From contig NZ_JARQXB010000011.1 of assembly GCF_029543105.1 (NCBI RefSeq), forward strand, positions 62,001-126,000: a DNA stretch of 64,000 nucleotides, given 5' to 3'. Source of the DNA: Stenotrophomonas sp. HITSZ_GD (GTDB taxonomy: Bacteria > Pseudomonadota > Gammaproteobacteria > Xanthomonadales > Xanthomonadaceae). The notes beneath the pieces were generated by a model. It was not told the DNA's origin. It saw only the letters and a program-made list of their open reading frames with translations, and made no database searches. Of the stretch, positions 48,313 through 58,578 are shown piece after piece. Made by a program: the position numbers and the translations under genes. Positions within the stretch are counted from its first letter, which is position 1. The number at the start of each line of letters is the position of its first letter.

Positions 48313-50520
48313 TTACCGCAACAGCGCAGGCTGCGCGTCGTACCACTGCCGGGCACGGATCAAGTGCCAGTTGCGCTGCCCGCCTTCGGTTTCCAGCGCG
48401 GCGCTGAGCACGCCCCAGTTGGCGAACAGGTCGCCTTCCCGGCGGCTGCCCTGCAGCTTCAACCGCGCCAGCACGGTGAAGCGATCGTTGCCCGCCTGCA
48501 CGCGATCGAGCACCAGCTGGTCGGCGTGCCAGAACACCCGCCCGCTCACCTGCGTCTGCCCGGCATCGACGACCTTGCCGACCCAGCTCGGGAAATCGCG
48601 CTTCTGCGAGTACAACGCCAGCAGGAAGCCGAGGTCGCGCACCTTCACCCGCGCATCGGCATCCAGGCGGATCGGGCGTGTCCAATCCATGCGCGCGCGC
48701 GGGAGGGCGATCGTCGCCCACCAGCCGCTGCGTGGCTGGCCGTCCGGCCCGGTGAAGCGGACGTTGCGCAGCGCCACCGTGCTCGCGTCGAGGGTGAAGT
48801 TCTGCCCGCGCAGGTCTGCCTGGCGCAGGCGCAGGTCGGCGTCCAGGTCGGTGCTGAGCGCGATGCCCGCCGCATGCGCCCGCGCGCCGCGCGCGGCCAC
48901 CTGCAGGCGGCCTTCGGCGATCGTGCCGCCGGGCGCCACCGCGAGGTCGCCGCTCAAGGTGCCACCGCCGCCTTCAAAGCGCAGTTGGGCCGCGGGGAGG
49001 AAGCGGTTGTAGGCGCGCAGGTCGGGCACGCGCGCGTTGCGGAACACCAGGCGCGCGGCGGCGCTCTGGCGCAGCCCGGCCGCCGTCCGCTCGCCCGCGC
49101 CGGCCCGCACCTCCAGCCGCAGTTGCTCGCCCTCCACGAACGGGCGCCGCGCTTCATCGGCAATGACGAAGCGCTGCATCTGCAGGTCGAGCGCCGGCAC
49201 CAGCGCACCGGCCTCGCCTTCCACGCGCAGCTCGGCCTGGGCCTGGCCCTCGATATGGTGGCCCATCACCTCGGCGCTGGCGCTGGCCTGGGGCACGCTC
49301 ACGCGGCTACCGGGCGCCAGCTGGCCGCCGCGCACCTGCACGTCCGCATCGACCTGCCCCTCGCCGCGCAGCTGCAGCCACTGCGCTTGCGGGAACATCG
49401 CGGTGATCCAGCCCAGCGAAGGAAAGCGCCACTGCATCAACACGTGGCCGTTGGCGCGCGGCACCAGCGTGGTGAAGTCGCGCAGCGGCACGCGCCGCCC
49501 TTGCAGGCGCAGGTCGGCATCCAGCTTGAGGTTGGCGCCGGGCTGCTCGGGCATCAGCGCGTGCACAACGATGTCGCGATCCACGGCGAGGTCCACGCGA
49601 ACCTCGCCCTGCAGTGGCTGGCCATCGAGCCGCGTGCCAGCCAGCGGCGCGCGCCAGGCCAGGCGGCCAGCCGGTGCGAGTTCGCCACGCAGCCAATGCA
49701 GGTCGATATCGGCCGTCCCCTGCCCCGGCGCGGCACGCAGTACGGGCCGGCCCTGGGCGTCGCGCGCCAGCGACAGCGCGGCGGTGCTGCCCTGCAGGCG
49801 CAAACGCGCATCGAGCTTGAGCAGCTTGTCCAGCCCGGCGGCCTGGTCGCGGCGGTGCGGGTCCAGGCTGAAGTTGGCCTCCAGGCGTGCGTCATGCAAC
49901 AGCACCTGCCCGCGCTGGCGCAGCGTGGCGCCGGTGAATGAGGCGTGCGAAGGCATCAAGGCCATCGCACCGCCGCGCATCTGCTTGCTGAAGCCCACTT
50001 CCGCGCGCCCCTGTCCCTGCAGCCGCAAGTCGCCGAAATAGCCGTCGCGGACGCTGTCGCTGGCGATGCGGTCAAAGCGCAGCGTCCAGCCCGGCGGCGC
50101 CTTCGGGTCGTAGCGCGGCGGCAACACCGGCACGCCCGGATCGCGCAGCGCGCCACCGCTGACCTCTTCGGCCACCACGAGCGGCACGCGCACCTGGCGA
50201 TGGAACAACGGCATCAGCGCGACATGGCCCCGCACGCGCGCGGCGCGCACTTCCCAGCGCGTATGCATGACGTGGCCCTTCAGATGCACGTCCCACGCCC
50301 GCACGTGGCCCGGCCAGGCGCTCAGCGCCAGCCCCCACTGCGCGGTGAATTTCTCCGGCTTGCGGTTGGCCGCCCACGGACCGAGCGGCGTGTTGAGGAA
50401 CAGGTTGGCCAGCAGCAGGTAAGCGGCGTAGATCCCCACCAGCGTCCCTCCCATGCGCCGCAGCCAGCGCGGCCGGGCGCCCCACCAAGCGCGCAGCGAG
50501 AAGGAACGCGGCGATTCCAT
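48313..50520 (-). CDS. AsmA-like periplasmic protein, paralogue B
   Basis: 735 residues from ATG 50520, with GGAG ten bases upstream. Same plan as paralogue A: N-terminal helix (RRMGGTLVGIYAAYLLLANLFL), then shared segments in the same order, for example NLFLNTPLGPWAANRKPEKFT here and NLFLNTGLAPWAINRKPERFT there (both 21 residues; first and last residue aside they match at most places), RVPLRDFTTLVPRANGHV against RVPVRDFASLVPRASGHV, and the same WHLIRARQWYD end. Clearly a tandem duplication. Role unknown; envelope lipid transfer is an inference from shape. Confidence 0.65.
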   Translation of the reverse strand: MESPRSFSLRAWWGARPRWLRRMGGTLVGIYAAYLLLANLFLNTPLGPWAANRKPEKFTAQWGLALSAWPGHVRAWDVHLKGHVMHTRWEVRAARVRGHVALMPLFHRQVRVPLVVAEEVSGGALRDPGVPVLPPRYDPKAPPGWTLRFDRIASDSVRDGYFGDLRLQGQGRAEVGFSKQMRGGAMALMPSHASFTGATLRQRGQVLLHDARLEANFSLDPHRRDQAAGLDKLLKLDARLRLQGSTAALSLARDAQGRPVLRAAPGQGTADIDLHWLRGELAPAGRLAWRAPLAGTRLDGQPLQGEVRVDLAVDRDIVVHALMPEQPGANLKLDADLRLQGRRVPLRDFTTLVPRANGHVLMQWRFPSLGWITAMFPQAQWLQLRGEGQVDADVQVRGGQLAPGSRVSVPQASASAEVMGHHIEGQAQAELRVEGEAGALVPALDLQMQRFVIADEARRPFVEGEQLRLEVRAGAGERTAAGLRQSAAARLVFRNARVPDLRAYNRFLPAAQLRFEGGGGTLSGDLAVAPGGTIAEGRLQVAARGARAHAAGIALSTDLDADLRLRQADLRGQNFTLDASTVALRNVRFTGPDGQPRSGWWATIALPRARMDWTRPIRLDADARVKVRDLGFLLALYSQKRDFPSWVGKVVDAGQTQVSGRVFWHADQLVLDRVQAGNDRFTVLARLKLQGSRREGDLFANWGVLSAALETEGGQRNWHLIRARQWYDAQPALLR

Positions 50521-50699
50521 CGGCCGATGACTCCATGAGCATGCAGGACACCCCATGCTACCCGCGGCGGGCGGCAGGCGCGCGCGAAATGCGCGCTGGG
50601 ACATATCGGCCACGCGCGCACCATCCCACCTTCGTCGCAAGCGGGCGCGCCGTGGGGTGATCGATAATGGAGGCCCCCGACGCCGTAGCCGTACCCGCC

Positions 50700-52217
50700 A
50701 TGACCGCCGAACGCATCCTTCATCCCCGCCTGCGCGACCGCGTGGTGTCCGCCGAAGCCGCCGCCGCCTGGATCGCCCCTGGCGAGACCGTGGCCATGAG
50801 CGGCTTCACCGGCTCGGGCTACCCGAAGGCGGTGCCGATCGCGCTGGCGCAGCAGATCGAGGCGGCGCACCAGGCCGGCCAGCCGTTCCAGATCAAGCTG
50901 ATGACCGGCGCGTCCACCGCCCCGGAACTCGACGGCGCGCTCGCCAAGGCCGACGGCATCGCCCTGCGCATGCCGTTCCAGACCGACCCGGACGCGCGCG
51001 CGCGCATCAACGCCGGCAAGCTGGACTACATCGACATCCACCTCAGCCACGTGGCCCAGCATGTGTGGTTCGGCTTCTACGGCGAGATCGACACCGCGGT
51101 GATCGAGGTCACGGCGATCCGCGAGGACGGCAGCCTGGTGCCTTCCACCTCGGTGGGCAACAACAAGACGTGGCTGGACCTGGCGAAGAAGATCATCATC
51201 GAGGTCAACGAGTGGCAGCCGGCGGGCATCGACGGCATGCACGACATCTACTACGGCACCGCGCTGCCGCCGCACCGCAAGCCCATCCCGCTGGTGCACG
51301 GCGACGACCGCATCGGCCAGACCACGCTCAACTGCGACCTGGACAAGGTGGTCGCGGTGGTGCGCACCAACGGCCCGGACCGCAACAGCCCGTTCACCCC
51401 GGCCGACGAGACCAGCGAGCGCATCGCCGGGCACCTGATCGAATTCCTCAAGCACGAAGTGGCGCGCGGCCGCCTGCCGGCGAACCTGCTGCCGCTGCAA
51501 TCGGGCGTGGGCAACATCCCCAATGCGGTGCTGGCCGGGCTGGCGAGCAGCGGCTTCCGCGACCTGGAGGCGTTCACCGAGGTGATCCAGGACGGCATGC
51601 TCGACCTGCTCAAATCCGGCGTGCTGCGTTATGCCTCCTGCACCGGCTTTGCGCTGAGCCCGGTGGCGAACGAGGAGTTCAAGCACAACATCGACTTCTA
51701 CCGCGAGCGCATCGTGATGCGCACGCAGGAGATTTCCAACCATCCGGAACTGGTGCGCCGGCTGGGCTGCATCGGCATGAACGGCATGATCGAGGCCGAC
51801 CTGTACGGCAACGTCAACTCCACCCACGTGATGGGTTCGCGGATCATGAACGGCATCGGCGGCTCGGGCGACTTCGCGCGCAACGGGTTCCTGTCCGCGT
51901 TCCTGAGCCCTTCGACGGCGAAGCACGGCACGATCTCCTCGATCGTGCCGATGGTCAGCCACGTGGACCACACCGAGCACGACGTGGCGGTGGTGGTCAC
52001 CGAGCAGGGCCTGGCCGATCTGCGCGGCCTGACGCCCAAGCAGCGCGCGCGCGTGGTGATCGACCGCTGCGTGCACCCGGACTACCGGGCGCAGCTGGAG
52101 GATTATTTCGCGCGCGCCTGCCGCGATGCCTACGGCAAGCACACGCCGCACCTGCTGCCGGAAGCGCTGTCCTGGCACCAGCGCTGGCTGGATACCGGAA
52201 CGATGCGGGAAGGCTGA
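50700..52217 (+). CDS. aarC: Succinyl-CoA:acetate CoA-transferase / acetyl-CoA hydrolase family
   Basis: 505 residues from ATG 50700 (MTAERILHPRLRDRV), the same length as Acetobacter AarC. Seen: SGFTGSGYPKAVPIALAQQ, MTGASTAPELDGALAKADG, the active-site Glu in VIEVTAIREDGSLVPSTSVGNNKTW (quoted in part: VTAIREDGSLVPSTSVGNN), LQSGVGNIPNAVLAGLA and VTEQGLADLRGLTPKQRA. A GATAAT hexamer at 50663-50668 suits a -10 box and supports this start over the in-frame ATG 50667. It exchanges CoA between succinyl-CoA and acetate, letting acetate enter or a variant TCA cycle run. Symbol by similarity. Confidence 0.9.
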   Translation: MTAERILHPRLRDRVVSAEAAAAWIAPGETVAMSGFTGSGYPKAVPIALAQQIEAAHQAGQPFQIKLMTGASTAPELDGALAKADGIALRMPFQTDPDARARINAGKLDYIDIHLSHVAQHVWFGFYGEIDTAVIEVTAIREDGSLVPSTSVGNNKTWLDLAKKIIIEVNEWQPAGIDGMHDIYYGTALPPHRKPIPLVHGDDRIGQTTLNCDLDKVVAVVRTNGPDRNSPFTPADETSERIAGHLIEFLKHEVARGRLPANLLPLQSGVGNIPNAVLAGLASSGFRDLEAFTEVIQDGMLDLLKSGVLRYASCTGFALSPVANEEFKHNIDFYRERIVMRTQEISNHPELVRRLGCIGMNGMIEADLYGNVNSTHVMGSRIMNGIGGSGDFARNGFLSAFLSPSTAKHGTISSIVPMVSHVDHTEHDVAVVVTEQGLADLRGLTPKQRARVVIDRCVHPDYRAQLEDYFARACRDAYGKHTPHLLPEALSWHQRWLDTGTMREG

Positions 52218-52245
52218 GCCTGTGGGGCATTACGCCCCAATTCCC

Positions 52246-53316
52246 TCAGGCCGCCGCAGCCACCCGCGCCCGACGCACGCGCACCGCATCGGCCAACTGT
52301 TCCAGCACGCCCACCGATGTCGCCCAGTCGATGCAGCCGTCGGTGATGCTCTGCCCGTAGACCAGCGGCTGGCCAGCCACCAGTTCCTGCCGGCCGCCTA
52401 CCAGATGGCTCTCCACCATCGCGCCGACGATGCGCGTCTCGCCCGCCGCCAGCTGCGCGGCGATATCGGCGATCACCCGCGGCTGGTTGTCCGGGTTCTT
52501 GCCACTGTTGGCGTGGCTGGCGTCGATCATCAGCCGCTGCGCCAGCCCCGCCTTCTGCAGCACCATGCCGGCGGCCTGCACGCTGGCCGCGTCGTAGTTC
52601 GGCTGCGCGCCGCCCCGCAGGATCACGTGGCAATCCGGGTTGCCGGCGGTCGCCGCGATGGCCGACTGGCCATGCTTGGTCACGGCCAGGAAATGGTGCG
52701 GATGCGCCGCGGCGCTCACCGCGTCGGCGGCAATCTTCACATCGCCGCTGGTGCCGTTCTTGAAGCCGATCGGGCACGACAGCCCCGAAGCCATCTCACG
52801 ATGCACCTGGCTCTCGGTGGTGCGCGCACCGATCGCGCCCCAGGCGACGAGGTCGGCGATGTACTGCGGCGAGATCGTGTCGAGGAACTCCACGCCGGCC
52901 GGCAGGCCGAGCCGGTTGATGTCGCGCAGCAGCCCACGCGCCACCGCCAAGCCCTTGTTGATCTGGAAGCTGCCGTCCAGGTCCGGGTCGTTGATGAGCC
53001 CCTTCCAGCCCACCGTGGTGCGCGGCTTTTCGAAGTACACGCGCATGACGATCTCCAGCGCATCGCCCAGCGTGTCGCGCAGCGGGCGCAGGCGCGCGGC
53101 GTACTCCAGCGCGGCCTGGGGGTCGTGGATCGAGCACGGGCCGATCACCACGGCCAGGCGGTCGTCGCGGCCTTGCAGGATCGCGTGCAGCGCGCTGCGC
53201 GAACGGGCGACGGTTTCCGAGGCGGCTTCGTCGCACGGCAGCTCGCCGATCAGCTCGGCGGGGGTGACCAGCGGTTCGATCTTGCGGATGCGCAGGTCGT
53301 CGGTGAGGGGGGGCAT
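52246..53316 (-). CDS. aroG: 3-deoxy-7-phosphoheptulonate (DAHP) synthase, class I
   Basis: 356 residues from ATG 53316 (MPPLTDDLRIRKIEPLVTP). First enzyme of the shikimate pathway; condenses PEP and erythrose-4-phosphate. Diagnostic segments: VVIGPCSIHDPQAALEYA, MRVYFEKPRTTVGWKGLIND, GLPAGVEFLDTISPQYIADL, WGAIGARTTESQVHREMASG, GFKNGTSGDVKIA and MIDASHANSGKN. Which feedback class (Phe, Tyr or Trp) cannot be told from sequence. Upstream there is a 27-residue aromatic-rich leader peptide gene and a terminator, a strong case for control by attenuation. A short hairpin (52223-52239) lies between its stop and the convergent aarC stop. Confidence 0.95.
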   Translation of the reverse strand: MPPLTDDLRIRKIEPLVTPAELIGELPCDEAASETVARSRSALHAILQGRDDRLAVVIGPCSIHDPQAALEYAARLRPLRDTLGDALEIVMRVYFEKPRTTVGWKGLINDPDLDGSFQINKGLAVARGLLRDINRLGLPAGVEFLDTISPQYIADLVAWGAIGARTTESQVHREMASGLSCPIGFKNGTSGDVKIAADAVSAAAHPHHFLAVTKHGQSAIAATAGNPDCHVILRGGAQPNYDAASVQAAGMVLQKAGLAQRLMIDASHANSGKNPDNQPRVIADIAAQLAAGETRIVGAMVESHLVGGRQELVAGQPLVYGQSITDGCIDWATSVGVLEQLADAVRVRRARVAAAA

Positions 53317-53363
53317 GGCGTTCTCCGGGGGGTTCGAGTACTTGGGGCCCCAGCGTGGCGGCA

Positions 53364-53395
53364 ACAAAAAAGCCGCCAGGGATGCTGGCGGCTTT
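53364..53395 (-). terminator. Attenuator-like terminator before aroG
   Basis: AAAGCCGCCAG and CTGGCGGCTTT (stem arms at 53385-53395 and 53369-53379, minus-strand order) form an 11-bp stem with a 5-base loop and six U. It lies 48 bases before the aroG start and 22 bases after the leader-peptide stop. Within the leader coding region, 53441-53448, the RNA reads GCUGGCGG, which can pair with CCGCCAGC of the terminator's first arm, giving an alternative antiterminator. Confidence 0.85.
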
Positions 53396-53417
53396 CGGGA
53401 TGCGTCTGAAGGTTCCT

Positions 53418-53501
53418 TCAGGGTGAGCGCAATCCTTCCTCCGCCAGCGGCATCGGAAAACCGTAGTACCAAAAGTAAAAGCGGCTGCGGTTTGCGTTCA
53501 T
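53418..53501 (-). CDS. Aromatic-rich leader peptide of the DAHP synthase gene
   Basis: 27 residues from ATG 53501, MNANRSRFYFWYYGF then PMPLAEEGLRSP. Residues 8-15 contain three Phe, three Tyr and one Trp in eight codons, far beyond chance. It ends just before an attenuator-like terminator in front of aroG. By analogy with trp and phe leaders, slow translation of these codons when charged aromatic tRNAs are scarce would leave the ribosome upstream of the GCUGGCGG segment, allowing the antiterminator to form and aroG to be read. The ribosome site is weak. The palindrome CTGAAGGTTCCTTCAG (53405-53420) overlaps the stop. Confidence 0.88.
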   Translation of the reverse strand: MNANRSRFYFWYYGFPMPLAEEGLRSP

Positions 53502-53569
53502 GGGCATCATTGATAACACGGGTTTTGCGGCGCGCCAACCGTTTCATTGGCAACAGCCCGGGCCGCGCA

Positions 53570-53600
53570 AAAAGAAAACCCCGCCTCGCGGCGGGGTTTT
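53570..53600 (-). terminator. groEL terminator
   Basis: AAAACCCCGCC (53575-53585) and GGCGGGGTTTT (53590-53600) pair perfectly around TCGC. On the minus strand the stem is followed by TTTTCTTTTTG. 35 bases after the groEL stop. Confidence 0.92.
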
Positions 53601-53634
53601 CGGGTAATGCGTGACGGCGCGAGCCGCGGCGGAC

Positions 53635-55275
<1,641 letters not shown>

Positions 55276-55325
55276 CTAGTACCTCAGTGATTTCGTGGAA
55301 TTCGGGGGAATGCGAAGCGCGGCGA

Positions 55326-55613
55326 TCAGCCGACGATCGCCAGGATGTCGTCCTCGCGGAGCACCTTGTACTCGACGCCTTCGGACTTGTAGCTGCTGCC
55401 GGCGTACTGGCCGTAGATGACCTTGTCGCCCACCTTGACGGCCGGCGCGCGCACGTTGCCGTTGTCCAGAGGCTTGCCGGTGCCCACGGCCACGACTTCA
55501 CCCTTGGTGGACTTCTCCTTGGCCGAATCCGGGATCACGATGCCGCCGGCGGAGATTTCGTCGGCTTCGATCGGCTTGACCACGACGCGGTCGTGAAGCG
55601 GCTTGATGCTCAT
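55326..55613 (-). CDS. groS: 10-kDa co-chaperonin GroES
   Basis: 95 residues from ATG 55613 ([18 protein letters not shown]). Contains the mobile loop [21 protein letters not shown] that docks to GroEL and the C-terminal [13 protein letters not shown]. First gene of groESL. Regulated by HrcA through the CIRCE element 49 bases upstream of its start. Confidence 0.99.
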   Translation of the reverse strand: MSIKPLHDRVVVKPIEADEISAGGIVIPDSAKEKSTKGEVVAVGTGKPLDNGNVRAPAVKVGDKVIYGQYAGSSYKSEGVEYKVLREDDILAIVG

Positions 55614-55661
55614 TGAAAGACCCTCTTAAGTGATTGATTGGTCTGGAAAAGGCTGGCGATA

Positions 55662-55688
55662 TTAGCACTCGCCGGTGACGAGTGCCAA
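55662..55688. promoter_or_regulatory. CIRCE element (HrcA operator) of groESL
   Basis: TTAGCACTC (55662-55670), nine-base spacer GCCGGTGAC, then GAGTGCCAA (55680-55688). This matches the CIRCE consensus TTAGCACTC-N9-GAGTGCTAA with a single change in the second arm. It shows HrcA repression of groESL with heat-induced release. hrcA is not in the window. Confidence 0.95.
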
Positions 55689-55878
55689 CACGCGGCACAA
55701 AAACACCCGCAGCGCGGGACGGGGCAGTAATGGAGCTGCGAAGCGGGCTTTCAAGGCCCGGGCGGAGGAAAATTTTTCGCCGTGGCGGTCGGCGGGGAGG
55801 GCCGCGCCCGGCACGGGCGCACGACACCGTTCCGCCGCCACCGGACGCCACGGGGGAGCGGCCGCCTATACTGGCGCG

Positions 55879-56217
55879 ATGCCTGCCGCCGCCGACCCGG
55901 TCCACCTGCTGCTGAGCACCTGCCCCGACGCGGAGAGCGCCGAGGCGATCGCCCGCGCGCTGGTCGGCGAGGGGCTGGCGGCGTGCGTGACCCGGCTGCC
56001 CGGGGCACACTCGGTCTATCGCTGGAACGGCGCGGTGGAGAGCGCCGAGGAAGTCCAGCTGCTGATCAAGACCCGCCAGGCGCGCCTGGATGCGACCATC
56101 GCCCGGCTGTGCGAACTGCACCCGTACGACCTGCCCGAAGCGGTGGCGATCCCGGCCAGTGCCGGCCTGCCCGCCTATCTGGACTGGGTGCGGGCGCAAA
56201 CCTTCGAGGATTCCTGA
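55879..56217 (+). CDS. cutA: Divalent-cation tolerance protein CutA
   Basis: 112 residues from ATG 55879. CutA1 trimer family: LLLSTCPDAESAEAIARALVGEGLAACVTRLPGAHSVYRWNG (quoted in parts: STCPDAESAEAIARALV and GLAACVTRLPGAHSVYRWNG), EEVQLLIKTRQARLD and LHPYDLPEAVAIPASAGLPAYLDW. Implicated in copper tolerance, though the mechanism is disputed. A TATACT box ends only 8 bases before the ATG, so the transcript may be leaderless. dsbD follows after 3 bases, a pairing common in gammaproteobacteria. Confidence 0.95.
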   Translation: MPAAADPVHLLLSTCPDAESAEAIARALVGEGLAACVTRLPGAHSVYRWNGAVESAEEVQLLIKTRQARLDATIARLCELHPYDLPEAVAIPASAGLPAYLDWVRAQTFEDS

Positions 56218-56220
56218 TTG

Positions 56221-58476
56221 ATGAAGTGGCTGCACCGTTTCCTCGCGCTGTGCGCGTTGTCGTTGTCCTCGCTGCCCGCCTTGGCGTTCACCGAAGCCGA
56301 CCTGCTGCCGGTGGACCAGGCGTTCGCGCTCAGCGCGCGCGCCGATGGCCGCGACGGCATCGAGCTGCAATGGAAGATCGCCGAGGGCTACTACCTGTAC
56401 CGGCACCGCATCGCGGTCACCCCGGTCGGCCCGGGGTTTGCGCCGGGGCCGCTGACCCTGCCGGACGGCCACAAGAAGCACGACGAGTTCTTCGGCAACG
56501 TGGAGACGTATCGCGGCCAGCTGCGCGCGGTGCTTGCCGGAGAGGCCGACCCGGGCGCGCGCGAGGTCGCCCTGGAAGTGCGTTACCAGGGCTGCGCCGA
56601 TGCCGGCGTGTGCTACCCGCCGCAGAAGCGCCGCATCGAGGTGGCGCTGCCCGACGAGGCCGCCCCCGCCGTGGCGAAGACCGGCGGCCTGCCCCGCCCG
56701 GCCGGATTGCCGGGCGCCGGGCCGGGCCTGCCCGGGCTGCCGGGCAGCGGCCTGGACGCCCTGCCGTTGCCGGCCGAGCAGGCGTTCGCGTTCGAGGCCA
56801 TCGTCGGCGATGGCAACACCCTGCTGCTGCGCTTCACCCCGGCGCCGGGCTACTACCTCTATCGCGACCGCACCTCGCTGGCGCTGGAAGGCAGCAAGGA
56901 CATCGCCACCGGCGTGCCGCGCTGGCCGCCGGGCCGTTCGCACCATGACGAGCACTTCGGCGACGTGGTCGTGTACTTCGACCAGGCCGAGGTCAGCCTG
57001 CCGCTGCTGCGCCGGCAGACCGCGCCGGCGGACATCACACTGGTGGCGACCTTCCAGGGCTGCCAGACCGATGGCATCTGCTATCCGCCGATGACCCGGC
57101 GGGTGAAGCTGTCCCTGCCGGCCGGCAAGCTCACCCCGCCCGAGCAGGCCAGCGCCGCGCCGCTGCCGATCCAGCCGCTTCCCGGCAACGCGCGGCCAGC
57201 GCCGGCCGCCAGGGCGCCGGCCTATCCGGATGCCTCGGCCGACAACGACAACCGCAGCGTGCCGCCGCCGCAGCGACAGAACCTGCTGTGGGTGCTGATC
57301 GCCGCGCTGGCCGGCGGGCTGGTGCTCAACCTGATGCCCTGTGTGCTGCCGATCCTGTCGCTCAAGGTGCTGGGGCTGGCGCACAGCGGCGAAAGCCGCG
57401 CGCGGGCCCGCAGCCACGCGCTGTGGTATTCGCTGGGCGTACTGGTCTCGTTCTCGGCCATCGGTGCGCTGGTGATCGGCCTGCGCGCCGCCGGGCAGGC
57501 CGCCGGCTGGGGCTTCCAGCTGCAGCAGCCGTGGTTCGTGGCCATGCTGGCCTACCTGATGTTCGCCATCGGCCTGAGCCTGTCGGGGCTGTTCACCCTG
57601 GGCGGCGCCGGCGGGCTGGGCCAGTCGCTGGCCTCGCGCAACGGCCCGGTGGGCGACTTCTTTACCGGCGTGCTGGCCTGCGTGGTCGCCAGCCCGTGCA
57701 TCGCGCCGTTCATGGGTACCGCGCTGGCTTATGCCTTCGCCGCGCCGGCGCTGCCGGCGATGCTGGTGTTCGTGGTGCTGGGCCTGGGCCTGGCGCTGCC
57801 GTTCCTGCTGATCGGCTTCGTGCCCTCGCTGGCGCGGCGCCTGCCCACGCCGGGGCCGTGGATGGAGACGCTCAAGCAGGTGCTGGCGTTCCCGATGTAC
57901 CTCACCGCGATCTGGCTGCTGTGGGTACTGGGCAAGCAGCGCGGCGTGGACGCGCTGGCGCTGGTGCTGGTGGGCGCGACGCTGCTGGCGCTGGGCCTGT
58001 GGTGGTTCGAGCGCAGCCGCTGGCGCAGCCACCGCCTGGGGCTGACACTATCCAGCGCGATGCTGGTGCTGGCCTTGCTGCCGGTCTGGGGCGTGACCCG
58101 GCTGGCACCGCCGCGCGCGGCCGCCGCCGAGGCCGGCGAGGTGGCCTACTCGGCGCAGCTGCTGGACCGCCTGCGTGCCGACAACCGCGTGGTGTTCGTC
58201 AACATGACCGCCGACTGGTGCGTCACCTGCAAGGCCAACGAGCGCCACGTGCTGGGCAGCGGCGAATTCCGCGACACGCTACGCCGGGTCGATGCGGTGT
58301 ACATGACCGGCGACTGGACCAACGAGGACCCGGCCATCAGCGCCTTCCTCAAGCAGCACCAGGCCGTGGGCGTGCCGCTGTACGTGGTCTACGGCCCCGG
58401 CGCCCCGCCGACCGTGCTGCCGACCGTGCTGACGCAGGCCATCGTCGAGGACGCCCTGCTGCGCGCGGCCCGCTGA
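56221..58476 (+). CDS. dsbD: Thiol:disulfide interchange protein DsbD with duplicated alpha domain
   Basis: 751 residues from ATG 56221 (TTG one codon earlier also possible). Signal peptide, then two N-terminal DsbD-alpha domains: the first with GYYLYRHRIAV and the redox pair C125/C131 (YQGCADAGVCYPP), the second with GYYLYRDRTSL and C281/C287 (FQGCQTDGICYPP). The membrane domain has eight helices with the active Cys374 (NLMPCVLPILSLK) and Cys493 (ASPCIAPFMG). The C-terminal thioredoxin-like domain has CVTC at 667-670. It carries electrons from cytoplasmic thioredoxin to periplasmic thiol proteins. E. coli DsbD has one alpha domain and 565 residues. All cysteine pairs are present. Confidence 0.95.
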   Translation: MKWLHRFLALCALSLSSLPALAFTEADLLPVDQAFALSARADGRDGIELQWKIAEGYYLYRHRIAVTPVGPGFAPGPLTLPDGHKKHDEFFGNVETYRGQLRAVLAGEADPGAREVALEVRYQGCADAGVCYPPQKRRIEVALPDEAAPAVAKTGGLPRPAGLPGAGPGLPGLPGSGLDALPLPAEQAFAFEAIVGDGNTLLLRFTPAPGYYLYRDRTSLALEGSKDIATGVPRWPPGRSHHDEHFGDVVVYFDQAEVSLPLLRRQTAPADITLVATFQGCQTDGICYPPMTRRVKLSLPAGKLTPPEQASAAPLPIQPLPGNARPAPAARAPAYPDASADNDNRSVPPPQRQNLLWVLIAALAGGLVLNLMPCVLPILSLKVLGLAHSGESRARARSHALWYSLGVLVSFSAIGALVIGLRAAGQAAGWGFQLQQPWFVAMLAYLMFAIGLSLSGLFTLGGAGGLGQSLASRNGPVGDFFTGVLACVVASPCIAPFMGTALAYAFAAPALPAMLVFVVLGLGLALPFLLIGFVPSLARRLPTPGPWMETLKQVLAFPMYLTAIWLLWVLGKQRGVDALALVLVGATLLALGLWWFERSRWRSHRLGLTLSSAMLVLALLPVWGVTRLAPPRAAAAEAGEVAYSAQLLDRLRADNRVVFVNMTADWCVTCKANERHVLGSGEFRDTLRRVDAVYMTGDWTNEDPAISAFLKQHQAVGVPLYVVYGPGAPPTVLPTVLTQAIVEDALLRAAR

Positions 58477-58578
58477 GCGCGGCCGCGCGCATCCCGTGAC
58501 CGGGTTCGCCCACCGCGCGCGGATTTCGCGTCAAGATGCGCCACGCCCTTGCGTGGCGCCGGGAAGGTGACGAACACG

